Positions 7,781-15,707 of a stretch of DNA of 64,000 nucleotides are shown piece by piece. Origin of the DNA: Flavobacterium limnophilum (GTDB lineage Bacteria; Bacteroidota; Bacteroidia; Flavobacteriales; Flavobacteriaceae). Location of the stretch: NCBI RefSeq assembly GCF_027111315.2, contig NZ_CP114289.2, positions 186,001 to 250,000 of the forward strand. Reading direction: 5' to 3'. A model generated the notes under the pieces. It worked only from the letters and a program-made list of their open reading frames with translations. It had not been told where the DNA came from and made no database searches. Numbering within the stretch: position 1 is the first letter of the stretch; every line of letters starts with the position of its first letter. The position numbers were made by a program, and so were the translations under genes.

Positions 7781-10158
7781 GAACCAAACCATCCATCAAA
7801 CGCAGTCACATCGTTTCGACAAAAAAACGTCTTCAAATTAGTTCTTACAATGAATTGAATTTTCAAAGAACCAAAATCAAGTTGGCCGAGATTTTATTTG
7901 TCACCACTTTTCCACCACGAGAATGCGGGATTGCCACTTATTCCCAAGATTTAATTTTAGCATTAAACAATAAATTCAAAAAATCGTTCGTCCTAAAAAT
8001 TGCAGCTTTAGAATTGCAAAACGAAAAGCATGATTATAAGGAATATATATATGCGGTTTTAGAAACGGATAATCCTGGTTCGTATATAAAATTAGCTGAA
8101 AACATCAATAAAAACACGGCTATCGAAATAGTCTTGATTCAACACGAATTTGGCTTGTTCAGGACCAATGAAGCCGATTTTATTTCCTTTTTAAAATCGA
8201 TTCATAAGCCCAAAATTGTTGTTTGCCACACCGTGTTGCCCCGTCCTGACGAAAAATTCAAAAAACAGGTTCAGGAAATCAACGATTCAGTTGATGCTTT
8301 TGTCGTGATGACCAATAATTCTGCAAGAATATTGGAAAATGATTATCAAGTTTTGCAGGAAAAAATTACGGTCATTCCGCACGGAACGCACTTAGTGGAA
8401 CATTCAAACAAGGAAGTTCTCAAAGAAAAATACAAATTAACGGGACGAAAAATCATTTCAACTTTTGGGTTGTTGAGTTCCGGAAAATCCATTGAAACTT
8501 CCATAGACGCTTTGCAAACCATTGTTAAAAAAGAGCCTGAAGTGCTGTTTCTTGTCATTGGAAAGACGCATCCAACGGTTTTTAAAAATGAAGGCGAAAA
8601 ATATAGAAATTCGCTGGAAGCCAAGATTGTTGCCTTGAAATTACAAAATAATGTGAAATTCATCAATAAATATCTGCCATTAGAGGAACTATTGGAGTAT
8701 TTGCAACTAACGGATATTTACCTTTTTACATCAAAGGACAGGAACCCAGCCGTGAGCGGAACTTTTTCCTATGCCATAAGTTGCGGTTGTCCCATTATTT
8801 CCACTCCAATTCCCCACGCAGTTGAAGTGTTGCAAAACGGAACGGGCATCATTATCGATTTTGAAAGTCCGAAGCAATTGGCCGAACAAGTTGTCCTTTT
8901 GCTGAAAAATGAAAAATTACGCAAAAGCATTGCTGCAAATGGCATTCATAAATTAGCACCAACTGCCTGGGAAAACTCGGCCATTGCACACGCTACATTA
9001 TTTGAAAAAATGGGGAGTAAAAGAATCATTTTACGATATAGAACACCGGAAATTAACCTCAATCATTTCAAAAACCTGACCACCGATTTTGGAATGATCC
9101 AGTTTTCAATAATCAATCAGCCCAATTTGGATTCTGGTTATACAATAGACGACAATGCGCGGGCTTTGGTGGCCATGTGCCAGCATTATGAATTGACAAA
9201 CGATGAAGCCGATTTAGAATACATTAATAGGTATTTCAATTTCATAAAATTCTGTTATCAACCTGACGGAAGTTTCTTGAATTATGTAGATGAAAACAAA
9301 GAATTTACCAAACAAAACAGCGAAAACCTGGACGATGCAAACGGAAGAACTATTTGGGCATTGGGTTACCTCAATTCGATAGCCCATTTATTGCCGGCAG
9401 AGCTAAGCAATAACGCAGAGTTGTTGATGCACAAGGCTTTGAAAAAAGTTCGTAAGATTGATTCTACCAGAGCAATGGCCTTTATTATAAAAGGAATTTA
9501 TTACAGTGATTTGAACAAGAGTTCTATTCAAAATAAATCTTTGATACAACATTTTGCCAACAAGTTGGTGCAGATGTACAAACACGAAGCAAAAGACAAT
9601 TGGCCATGGTTCGAGAGTTATCTTACTTATGCCAACAGTATTTTGCCCGAAGCCATGTTGTGTGCTTATTTGATAACAGACGAGACTATTTACAAGGACA
9701 TTGCAAAAAAATCTTTTGATTTCCTGTTGTCTAAAATATACAGAAACAACGGAATAAAAGTAATTTCAAACAAAGGTTGGTTTACCAATGGCGAAGAAGT
9801 AGACCATGAAAAAGTAGGTGGAGAGCAGCCTATAGATGTTGCTTATACCATTCTTGCCCTGAGTAAATTTTACACTGTTTTCAAGGAAGAAAAGTATTTG
9901 CATAAAATGGAAATTGGCTTTAGCTGGTTTCTAGGGAAAAATCATTTAAACCAAATCATCTACAATCCTTGCACGGGAGGTTGCTATGACGGCCTGGAGG
10001 ACAAGTACGTCAATTTGAATCAAGGTGCCGAATCGACGGTTAGTTATTTGATGGCAAGACTTACCATGGAAAAATATTTCAACCAGAAAGACAAAAAGAG
10101 TACTGAAAAAATGACTTTCCATAAAAAAGCAATTAAAATCCAGAATCAAGAGAGATAA
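7777..10158 (+). CDS. GT4 glycosyltransferase fused to an (alpha/alpha)-type C-terminal domain
   Basis: A 793-residue two-domain protein. Residues about 28-415 are a GT-B family 4 glycosyltransferase: N-terminal VTTFPPRECGIATYS, a nucleotide-sugar-binding region TFGLLSSGKSIETSIDAL, and the acidic/Gly-rich C-terminal half around DRNPAVSGTFSYAISCGCP. Residues about 430-770 have no transferase motif and read as helical repeats with DSGYTIDDNARALVAM and DANGRTIWALGY, similar to six-hairpin glycosidase-like folds. No signal peptide is seen. Translational coupling to the GH130 gene indicates a common pathway under promoter B. Whether the C-terminal domain is a glycosidase, an epimerase-like domain or only sugar-binding is unresolved. 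Confidence 0.85.
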   Translation: MRTKPSIKRSHIVSTKKRLQISSYNELNFQRTKIKLAEILFVTTFPPRECGIATYSQDLILALNNKFKKSFVLKIAALELQNEKHDYKEYIYAVLETDNPGSYIKLAENINKNTAIEIVLIQHEFGLFRTNEADFISFLKSIHKPKIVVCHTVLPRPDEKFKKQVQEINDSVDAFVVMTNNSARILENDYQVLQEKITVIPHGTHLVEHSNKEVLKEKYKLTGRKIISTFGLLSSGKSIETSIDALQTIVKKEPEVLFLVIGKTHPTVFKNEGEKYRNSLEAKIVALKLQNNVKFINKYLPLEELLEYLQLTDIYLFTSKDRNPAVSGTFSYAISCGCPIISTPIPHAVEVLQNGTGIIIDFESPKQLAEQVVLLLKNEKLRKSIAANGIHKLAPTAWENSAIAHATLFEKMGSKRIILRYRTPEINLNHFKNLTTDFGMIQFSIINQPNLDSGYTIDDNARALVAMCQHYELTNDEADLEYINRYFNFIKFCYQPDGSFLNYVDENKEFTKQNSENLDDANGRTIWALGYLNSIAHLLPAELSNNAELLMHKALKKVRKIDSTRAMAFIIKGIYYSDLNKSSIQNKSLIQHFANKLVQMYKHEAKDNWPWFESYLTYANSILPEAMLCAYLITDETIYKDIAKKSFDFLLSKIYRNNGIKVISNKGWFTNGEEVDHEKVGGEQPIDVAYTILALSKFYTVFKEEKYLHKMEIGFSWFLGKNHLNQIIYNPCTGGCYDGLEDKYVNLNQGAESTVSYLMARLTMEKYFNQKDKKSTEKMTFHKKAIKIQNQER

Positions 10159-10178
10159 TTATAAATGATATAAAAAGT

Positions 10179-10242
10179 AGGAATTTTGTAATTTTTTTTA
10201 AAAGTTGTGTAACAATTTAACCCTTGGTTTTTTAGAGTTTTA
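10179..10242 (+). promoter_or_regulatory. stress-type promoter C (upstream of dps)
   Basis: A slightly degenerate first element AGGAAT at 10179, TGTAAT at 10187-10192, TGTAAC at 10208-10213 (21 bp later), and TTTA at 10239-10242 (60 bp spacing). It precedes a 33-codon ORF and dps. Confidence 0.68.
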
Positions 10243-10287
10243 CAGTATGGAATTAATGGAAATTGAATTCTAAATAAAAGATAATCA

Positions 10288-10389
10288 ATGTTGTTTAGTC
10301 AAGAGAAGAAAAACCTCACCGCAAAACAAAAATTGTTGGTACTAACAAATGACATTGATCATTTTAGAAGCATTTTAAAAAATAAATAA
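10288..10389 (+). CDS. 33-codon small ORF between the stress promoter and dps
   Basis: ATG at 10288 and TAA at 10387-10389 give a 33-residue peptide beginning MLFSQEKKNL, with SILKNK at its C-terminus. It is hydrophilic, Lys-rich and probably helical. It starts about 45 bp after the -7 element of promoter C and ends 7 bp before the dps start, so it sits as a leader cistron in the dps transcript. It could be a small stress protein, a translational leader, or chance; no family is recognised. Confidence 0.4.
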   Translation: MLFSQEKKNLTAKQKLLVLTNDIDHFRSILKNK

Positions 10390-10396
10390 AAATAAT

Positions 10397-10870
10397 ATGA
10401 CACCAAAAATTGGGATTACCGAAGATCATTTGAAGGCGGCAAACGCATTGCTTTCTGTTGTTTTATCAGATGAAATGACATTGTATGTCAAAACCAGAAA
10501 ATTCCATTGGAATGTGACGGGCCAAAGTTTTATGGAATTGCATAAATTACTTGAAGCGCAATACGTTGAAATAGAAGTTATTATTGATGAGGTTGCAGAA
10601 CGTATCGGCAAATTGGGAGGTAAAACAATTGGAACGATGAACGAGTTTTCATCCCTTTCTCGAATTGTGGAACATCCAAATCAATATCCAGTCCAAAAAA
10701 CGATGCTCACAGAATTATTGTCAGATCATGAAATTCTAATTGCTGAATTAAGAAAAGACATTGATATCAGTGCTAATGACAATCACGATGCGGGAACCGC
10801 TGATTTGCTGACGGGAATCTTGCAGCAACACGAAACTAATGCTTGGATTTTAAGAAGGTATTTGAGTTAA
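10397..10870 (+). CDS. dps: Dps-family DNA-protecting ferritin-like protein
   Basis: A 157-residue four-helix ferritin-like protein of the Dps family, which forms dodecamers, oxidises Fe(II) with peroxide and compacts DNA. The ferroxidase residues are recognisable: His in TRKFHWNVTG, then Asp/Glu in the EAQYVEIEVIIDEVAERI helix, matching the inter-subunit centre of the family. The length is normal. The N-terminus is short, so DNA binding through a long Lys tail is not obvious. It lies behind promoter C and before a strong terminator. Its membership in the same promoter class as envelope genes supports a general-stress role for the regulon. Confidence 0.92.
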   Translation: MTPKIGITEDHLKAANALLSVVLSDEMTLYVKTRKFHWNVTGQSFMELHKLLEAQYVEIEVIIDEVAERIGKLGGKTIGTMNEFSSLSRIVEHPNQYPVQKTMLTELLSDHEILIAELRKDIDISANDNHDAGTADLLTGILQQHETNAWILRRYLS

Positions 10871-10904
10871 TTGGCAATAAAATTTAGTTTAATTTTTTTG
10901 GGTT

Positions 10905-10935
10905 AGAGGCTGTCTTTTTAGACAGCCTCTTTCTT
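10905..10935 (+). terminator. intrinsic terminator after dps
   Basis: Stem AGAGGCTGTC / GACAGCCTCT with a six-base loop and a following T-rich run. The core is closely similar to the terminator at 6568. Confidence 0.88.
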
Positions 10936-10974
10936 TTGCAAGAAATTGAACTTTGTAAAACGAAAAAGGATAGT

Positions 10975-11038
10975 GTGAATATTACAATTTTTTGCAAAAG
11001 TTTTATAACACTTTTTAGAATGAATAGGCGCAATTTTA
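10975..11038 (+). promoter_or_regulatory. stress-type promoter D (Mla-type operon)
   Basis: GTGAAT at 10975, TACAAT at 10983-10988, TATAAC at 11004-11009, and TTTA at 11035-11038 (60 bp from GTGAAT). It is about 90 bp upstream of the MlaE start. Confidence 0.75.
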
Positions 11039-11129
11039 TACCTCTGAAATTGGGGTTTTTATTGTTGGATTAAATGCCTGTGCAAGACAAAAAAAAAGAC
11101 CAAAAACGATTTTAAAAAAACAAATTATT

Positions 11130-11888
11130 TTGACTATATATCTAAAAAATGTTTTTAACGAAGCGGGCGACATAACCCAATTCGCCTTGAGGTTTTTCAG
11201 GGAACTTTTCAAGCCTACTTTTCAATTGAGGGAATTCAGCAGGCAATGTTTTGCCGTTGGATTCAAAACCCTGCCCTTAATAACCATCACTGGATTTATA
11301 ATGGGTTTGGTGTTGACTATTCAATCCCGGCCCACATTGTTGAAATTCGGTGCCGAATCTTGGTTGCCCAGCATGGTTTCCTTGTCCATAATCAGGGAAA
11401 TTGCCCCGGTAATTACCGCCTTGATTTGTGCCGGAAAAATAGCTTCGGGAATTGGTGCCGAATTGGGTTCGATGAAAGTCACGGAACAAATAGACGCCAT
11501 GGAAGTTTCGGCCATTAATCCGTATAAATATTTGGTGGTTACCCGAATTTTGGCAACCACGTTTATGGTACCTCTTTTGGTGATTTATGCTGATTTTATT
11601 GGGATTTATGGCGGATATGTAGGCTACAACATTCATGGAAACATGACCTTGTTTCGCTACTTCTCCGAAGTGTTGGAACATATTGAATTTTTGGATTTAT
11701 TGCCGGCTTTTATCAAGACTTTTTTCTTCGGTTTTTTCATTGGATTAATAGGTTCTTATAAGGGTTTCAATGCCTCAAACGGAACGGCAAGCGTAGGGAT
11801 TGCAGCAAATGAAGCAGTGGTTTCGGCCTCGCTTTCCATCTTTATTATCGATATGTTGGCCGTTCAATTAACCGATTTATTTTTTTAA
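11130..11888 (+). CDS. mlaE: MlaE-family lipid ABC transporter permease
   Basis: A 252-residue inner-membrane permease of the MlaE/YrbE family, part of the MCE-type system moving phospholipids between inner and outer membrane. It has five to six hydrophobic segments and the family hallmark IGAELGSMKVTEQIDAMEV. The start is TTG at 11130: the frame upstream has no ATG or GTG, and the next Met lies inside the first membrane helix. Only 3 bp separate it from the ATPase gene, and MCE follows, so the operon is E-F-D. It lies behind promoter D. A second MlaEF pair sits at 55230-56737, so this copy looks like a stress-linked paralogue. Confidence 0.9.
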   Translation: MTIYLKNVFNEAGDITQFALRFFRELFKPTFQLREFSRQCFAVGFKTLPLITITGFIMGLVLTIQSRPTLLKFGAESWLPSMVSLSIIREIAPVITALICAGKIASGIGAELGSMKVTEQIDAMEVSAINPYKYLVVTRILATTFMVPLLVIYADFIGIYGGYVGYNIHGNMTLFRYFSEVLEHIEFLDLLPAFIKTFFFGFFIGLIGSYKGFNASNGTASVGIAANEAVVSASLSIFIIDMLAVQLTDLFF

Positions 11889-11891
11889 ATT

Positions 11892-12626
11892 ATGGAAACA
11901 CCCCCTGTAATAGCCATCGAGAACCTGTATAAAACTTTTGGAAAAAATGAAATTCTAAAAGGAATCAATCTCACGGTCAGCAAAGGCGAAGGTTTGGTCA
12001 TTCTGGGTCGTTCCGGTTCGGGAAAATCCGTTACCATCAAATGTTTGGTTGGATTGGTAAAAGCCGACAAAGGGAACATCAAAATTTTCGATACGGAGAT
12101 TAGCTCGTTGAAAGACTACGAACTCAATGATGTACGGATTCGCATTGGTTTCATGTTTCAGAATGGTGCCTTGTACGACTCGATGTCGGTAAGACAAAAC
12201 TTGACATTTACATTAAAACACCATACTCGAAATTTAGCCGAAGAAGTAATTGAGGCTAAAATTATCGAAGCACTGGAAAGTGTTGGACTAAAAGAAGCCA
12301 TAGACAAAATGCCTTCGGAATTGTCTGGCGGAATGGAAAAAAGAATTGCATTGGCCAGAGCCATTATCATCAAGCCCGAGATTATTTTGTATGACGAACC
12401 CACTTCGGGTTTGGATACCATTACCTCCAGGGAAATCAGTGAATTAATGATGTCTGTCCAGGAAAAACACAAAACAACCTCCATCATAATTACCCACGAT
12501 ATGGCTTGCGCCAAAGCAACCGGCTATAGAATTTTGATTCTGAAAGACGGAATCATTAATGCCGAGGGTAGTTATGAAGCATTGGAAAAAAGCAAGGACG
12601 AATGGGTGCGTTCCTTTTTTATTTAA
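11892..12626 (+). CDS. mlaF: MlaF-family ABC transporter ATP-binding protein
   Basis: A 244-residue ATPase of the Mla/MCE lipid transporter. Walker A is GRSGSGKS, the Q-loop region is FMFQNGALYDSMSV (the Q-N-GALYDSM form typical of MlaF), the signature is LSGGMEKR and Walker B is IILYDEPTSGLD. It energises the MlaE permease and acts on the cytoplasmic face. It sits between permease (3 bp upstream) and MCE protein (16 bp downstream). All catalytic motifs are intact. Confidence 0.93.
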   Translation: METPPVIAIENLYKTFGKNEILKGINLTVSKGEGLVILGRSGSGKSVTIKCLVGLVKADKGNIKIFDTEISSLKDYELNDVRIRIGFMFQNGALYDSMSVRQNLTFTLKHHTRNLAEEVIEAKIIEALESVGLKEAIDKMPSELSGGMEKRIALARAIIIKPEIILYDEPTSGLDTITSREISELMMSVQEKHKTTSIIITHDMACAKATGYRILILKDGIINAEGSYEALEKSKDEWVRSFFI

Positions 12627-12642
12627 TTAAATAAAACTAAAA

Positions 12643-13365
12643 ATGAAGAAAGATATCGGGTCAAATTGGAAATTGGGAATGTTTGTAATCGTTGGACTAA
12701 TACTGTTTGTCTTTACAATTTATTTTGTTGGCAAACAGCAAAACATGTTTGGAGACAGCTTTCACGTAAAATCACGATTTAAAACCGTCAGTGGTCTTAA
12801 GGTGGGAAACAATGTGCGTTTTTCAGGAATAAATGTAGGTACGGTAAGCGAAATCGAATTGATAACAGACTCCACCGTAGTCGTGGATTTAGTCATAGAA
12901 AAAGATGTCCAAAAATACATTAAGACAGATGCCATGGCAAGCATTGGTTCCGATGGATTGATGGGGGACAAAGTGATGACTATTTCGCCAGGATCTTCGT
13001 CCAATAAAATCATCAAAGACAACGCTTTTATTGCTTCAAAAAGTCCACTAGAAATAGAAGACTTGATGAAAAGCGTGAAAAAAAGTGTCGATAATATTGA
13101 GGTCATTACGGCTCAATTAGCTTTATTTACCTACAATATGAATCATGGAAAAGGGATGTTGTCGAAATTAATGAATGACGAAGAATTTGCCGGAACACTA
13201 GATGCCACTATGTCGAATTTGAAAAAGAGTTCAAAAGGATTGAGCGAAAATATGGAAGCCGCCAAACATAATTTTCTGTTGAAAGGCTATTTCAACAAAA
13301 AAGAAAAAGCCGAAGCCAAGAAAAAGGAAGAGTTGGCAAAACAAGAAGAAGCAAAGAAAAAATAA
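12643..13365 (+). CDS. mlaD: MCE-domain substrate-binding protein (MlaD-like)
   Basis: A 240-residue protein with one N-terminal membrane anchor (about 10-28) and an MCE domain at about 38-118 (SRFKTVSGLKVGNNVRFSGI, GDKVMTISPG), then a helical region and a highly charged Lys/Glu-rich tail (about 205-240). Family members form periplasmic hexameric rings that bind lipid and join the MlaE-MlaF complex. The order permease-ATPase-MCE is canonical. The charged tail is longer than in the compact E. coli MlaD and resembles Bacteroidota relatives. Confidence 0.9.
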   Translation: MKKDIGSNWKLGMFVIVGLILFVFTIYFVGKQQNMFGDSFHVKSRFKTVSGLKVGNNVRFSGINVGTVSEIELITDSTVVVDLVIEKDVQKYIKTDAMASIGSDGLMGDKVMTISPGSSSNKIIKDNAFIASKSPLEIEDLMKSVKKSVDNIEVITAQLALFTYNMNHGKGMLSKLMNDEEFAGTLDATMSNLKKSSKGLSENMEAAKHNFLLKGYFNKKEKAEAKKKEELAKQEEAKKK

Positions 13366-13371
13366 ATTAAA

Positions 13372-13596
13372 ATGAAAACAAGAGCTACAGGAATAGTCAT
13401 TATTGTAATCGGGATAATGATGACCGTTTACACCGGATTTAATTATGTAACCACAGAAAAAGTAGTTGACTTGGGTCCCATCGAGATAAACAAGAAAGAA
13501 AATCATCCTTTGCAATGGAAACCTGTTTTGGGAATGTTAATCGTTGCAGTGGGAGGCATCCTCGTTATTAAAGCTGGTAGAACTAAAAGTGAATAA
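13372..13596 (+). CDS. small two-helix membrane protein ending the Mla operon
   Basis: A 74-residue protein with hydrophobic helices at about 6-24 and 50-67, joined by a charged loop, and a basic C-terminus. It starts 6 bp after the MCE gene, so it is part of the operon. It resembles the first gene of the promoter A unit (4660) in size and topology, though similarity at residue level is weak. It may be an accessory subunit of the transporter or an independent stress membrane peptide; no function is assigned. Confidence 0.75.
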   Translation: MKTRATGIVIIVIGIMMTVYTGFNYVTTEKVVDLGPIEINKKENHPLQWKPVLGMLIVAVGGILVIKAGRTKSE

Positions 13597-13627
13597 AGGC
13601 GCTTTAGGTGATTTGTAAATTCAATAT

Positions 13628-13691
13628 GTGAATTATGCAACTTTACGCTAAAGTTGTGTAACACTTTCGTTACGAATGCTCTTCATCTTTG
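13628..13691 (+). promoter_or_regulatory. stress-type promoter E
   Basis: GTGAAT at 13628, TGCAAC at 13636-13641, TGTAAC at 13657-13662 (21 bp later, within AAAGTTGTGTAACACTTT) and TTTG at 13688-13691. The -7 element falls inside the longest upstream extension of the next ORF, which argues for the downstream ATG at 13733. Confidence 0.8.
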
Positions 13692-13732
13692 TAAAGTCGG
13701 AAAAATTCATTTTCGATAAAACAAAATATAAA

Positions 13733-13975
13733 ATGACAGCAACTAAAGCAGTTCAAAATCAGGATGTTTTAACCGATAATCAAGATTTTATTGGTGTTTT
13801 TGCCAGCAATGCAAAATGTCGTCTTGAAGTGGCAATGTCTTATAATGAAATCAACAATCATCAAGAGCAAAAATATTACAATAAAAGTAAAGGATGTTCT
13901 GTAAAGGCTCAAGAAGACAATCTATTCGATTATAAATCTTGGTTAAAAAAGAAACATCATTGCAATAACGGATAA
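13733..13975 (+). CDS. small soluble protein of unknown function
   Basis: An 80-residue hydrophilic protein, start MTATKAVQNQ. The ATG at 13733 is chosen because the longer in-frame start (13676) would overlap the -7 element of promoter E. It is Asn/Gln- and Lys-rich with three Cys residues, and near its end has KSWLKKKHHCNNG. It has no signal peptide and no recognised domain. It is the first gene of a unit continuing with 13986 and 14207, spaced by 10 bp and 2 bp. Unknown function, but it is a promoter-defined member of the putative regulon. Confidence 0.65.
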   Translation: MTATKAVQNQDVLTDNQDFIGVFASNAKCRLEVAMSYNEINNHQEQKYYNKSKGCSVKAQEDNLFDYKSWLKKKHHCNNG

Positions 13976-13985
13976 AACGTTTATT

Positions 13986-14204
13986 ATGAAAACCGAAAAA
14001 GAACTCGACATCGCCATTCTCCAAATTACGATGAAAATAAAAGAACACTACCCAGAATTGTCAAAATATATTCTAGAGATGCCCGTCACGATTCCGAATG
14101 CGGAAAAGCCAAAAATGAACCGTGAACTATTACAAGATTACTATAATTCATTGGAAGTTTTAGTAAAGGACTATGTCAAAAACAAACATATCTCAACAAA
14201 ATAA
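13986..14204 (+). CDS. small hypothetical protein
   Basis: A 72-residue soluble protein, predicted mostly helical, beginning MKTEKELDIAIL. It contains no Cys and no hydrophobic segment. A central EMPVTIPNAEKPKMN stretch breaks two helices. It lies 10 bp after the preceding small gene and only 2 bp before the GTG start of the iron-permease-family gene, so it should be co-transcribed from promoter E. No family is recognised. Confidence 0.7.
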   Translation: MKTEKELDIAILQITMKIKEHYPELSKYILEMPVTIPNAEKPKMNRELLQDYYNSLEVLVKDYVKNKHISTK

Positions 14205-14206
14205 CA

Positions 14207-14641
14207 GTGAAAAAAATAAGTAACATATACAGTTTTAGCGAAATGATTTTCGAAAGACTGGTTTCTTTGGCGACCTCAGTTTTGGGGAATTCCATCACAT
14301 TTATTTTGGCTTTTTGTTTGGTAATCTGTTGGTGGGTAAATGATTTTTTTACCACTCGCGATTTGCATGAAATTATTGGAGATTTCATCTTTGGAACCAC
14401 TTTTTTGAGTTTGTTTATTATTCAAAAATCATTCAACAAGTTTTCGGGTTCCTTGCATTTGAAAGTGAATGAATTGGTCTCGTCTCACGAAACGGCAAGC
14501 AATTCGGTTATCAATGCCGAAGAAAAGACAGAACGAGAAATAACCGAATTGTCCAGGGAATATGCTGAACTGGCCGAACAACTCAAAGAACTTGATGGTG
14601 TTGTGGAAGAAGAAATGAATAAAAACACTTTGGAAAAATAA
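14207..14641 (+). CDS. low-affinity iron permease family membrane protein
   Basis: A 144-residue protein with an N-terminal FERLVSLATSVLGNSITF region, two hydrophobic helices (about 25-44 and 58-72), and a C-terminal soluble coiled coil rich in Glu. This layout matches Pfam Iron_permease (PF04120), named after yeast Fet4 but in bacteria usually small proteins whose transport role is unproven. Start GTG at 14207, 2 bp after the previous stop, suggests coupling. It is in the promoter E unit. Together with Dps it hints at iron or oxidative stress as one input of the regulon; that is inference. Confidence 0.75.
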   Translation: MKKISNIYSFSEMIFERLVSLATSVLGNSITFILAFCLVICWWVNDFFTTRDLHEIIGDFIFGTTFLSLFIIQKSFNKFSGSLHLKVNELVSSHETASNSVINAEEKTEREITELSREYAELAEQLKELDGVVEEEMNKNTLEK

Positions 14642-14705
14642 TTTGGCAGTATCCAATTTCATTGCTTTTTTTTCTGATACAGGAAATCTAGAGTAAGCTA
14701 AATGT

Positions 14706-14769
14706 GTGAATGATGTAACTTCTTTCCAAAGTTATATAACACTTTCCTCTTCTAATCGAGACACCTTTG
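14706..14769 (+). promoter_or_regulatory. stress-type promoter F (csbD operon)
   Basis: GTGAAT at 14706 (GTGTGAAT from 14704), TGTAAC at 14714-14719, TATAAC at 14735-14740 (21 bp later) and TTTG at 14766-14769, exactly 60 bp from GTGAAT. With promoter E this is the best match to the shared layout. Confidence 0.82.
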
Positions 14770-14809
14770 TAATGTTGTGAATATTCTTTTGCAATAAAAT
14801 TTAATATTT

Positions 14810-14995
14810 ATGAATACTTCAGAAATAAAAGGAAACTGGGAAGAGCAAAAGGAAAAACTCAAACAAAAATTTGCCGCATTGACCGATGGTGATTTTTTGT
14901 TTGTAAAAGGAAAAAAAGAAGAAATGATTGCAAAACTTCAACTGAAACTTGGTAAAACCACGGAGGAATTGAATAAAATCATTGGAGCTCTTTAA
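14810..14995 (+). CDS. CsbD family stress protein
   Basis: A 61-residue CsbD-like protein: IKGNWEEQKEKLKQKFAALT at the N-terminus and GKKEEMIAKLQLKLGKTTEE near the end, which are the family features. CsbD-type proteins are among the most strongly induced general-stress proteins in many bacteria, although their molecular action is unknown. No signal peptide is present. It is the first gene behind promoter F, followed by a lipoprotein, an lmo0937-type peptide and a YtxH protein in the same direction. Its presence behind the shared promoter is the clearest stress marker of the regulon besides Dps. Confidence 0.88.
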   Translation: MNTSEIKGNWEEQKEKLKQKFAALTDGDFLFVKGKKEEMIAKLQLKLGKTTEELNKIIGAL

Positions 14996-15043
14996 GTTGA
15001 AATTCGTAAAATTGAACGGTATCACTTCAAAACAACCTTTAAA

Positions 15044-15508
15044 ATGTTTAAAATGAAAAAAATATTCTTTACTCTGGCAATTGCTGTGGTCACAGTCCTG
15101 GTAAGTTGCAAGCCGTCTACCAAAGAACAAAATGCCTCCCAGGATAAGGTTCAGGATGCCAAAGAAAATGTGCAAGATGCCAAAGACAGTTTGGCTGTGG
15201 CCAAAAAAGAAGCAAACGCAGAAGAATGGAGCGCTTTCAAGAGTCAAACCGATTCTGTAATCAATTATAATGAAGCTCGAATAGCTGAATTAAAACTGAA
15301 AATGAAAAATACCGGAAAAACAATGGATGACAAGTACGAAAAAAACATTGGAGCTCTGGAACAAAAAAACAAAGACCTTAAAATCAAAATGGAAACGTAT
15401 AAAAACGATGCAAATGCAGATTGGCAATCCTTTAAACGCGAATTCAATCACGATATGGGCGAAATAGGCCAAAGCCTGAAAGATTTAACAGTTGACAATA
15501 AAAAATAA
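15044..15508 (+). CDS. coiled-coil lipoprotein of unknown function
   Basis: A 154-residue predicted lipoprotein. The signal segment KKIFFTLAIAVVTVLVSC ends with lipobox LVSC; the true start may be ATG 15053 rather than 15044, since both give a functional signal. The mature part is highly charged and helical with QDKVQDAKENVQDAKDS-type heptads, suggesting an elongated coiled coil in the periplasm or at the outer membrane. No enzymatic motif is seen. It is 48 bp after csbD and 19 bp before the next small gene. It might tether envelope layers in the manner of small structural lipoproteins; that is speculation. Confidence 0.78.
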   Translation: MFKMKKIFFTLAIAVVTVLVSCKPSTKEQNASQDKVQDAKENVQDAKDSLAVAKKEANAEEWSAFKSQTDSVINYNEARIAELKLKMKNTGKTMDDKYEKNIGALEQKNKDLKIKMETYKNDANADWQSFKREFNHDMGEIGQSLKDLTVDNKK

Positions 15509-15527
15509 TTTAAAAAAAAAAGAAATA

Positions 15528-15680
15528 ATGAGCAATTTACTTTACACCGTGGCAGTCATTCTAATCATTTTATGGGCCATCGGATTCTTCGCCTATAGCA
15601 TTGGATCAATCATTCACATTCTACTTGTCATAGCAATTGTTGCTATCTTATTGAGACTTATTCAAGGTAGAAGATTATAA
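15528..15680 (+). CDS. lmo0937-type small membrane protein
   Basis: A 50-residue, almost entirely hydrophobic peptide beginning MSNLLYTVAVILIILWAIGF, with a second helix and the basic end RLIQGRRL. This is the pattern of the lmo0937 family of tiny membrane proteins often found with CsbD and YtxH genes. ATG 15528 is chosen because the longer frame starts inside the upstream lipoprotein gene and would add a Lys-rich N-terminus. It is part of the promoter F unit. Function unknown. Confidence 0.82.
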   Translation: MSNLLYTVAVILIILWAIGFFAYSIGSIIHILLVIAIVAILLRLIQGRRL

Positions 15681-15707
15681 ATAAATTAAACATAAAATAA
15701 AGAAATT

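Noticed and set aside
11246..11681. Overlapping ORFs within mlaE on both strands
   Set aside because: The permease frame has membrane helices and the MlaE signature; the others have no family pattern.
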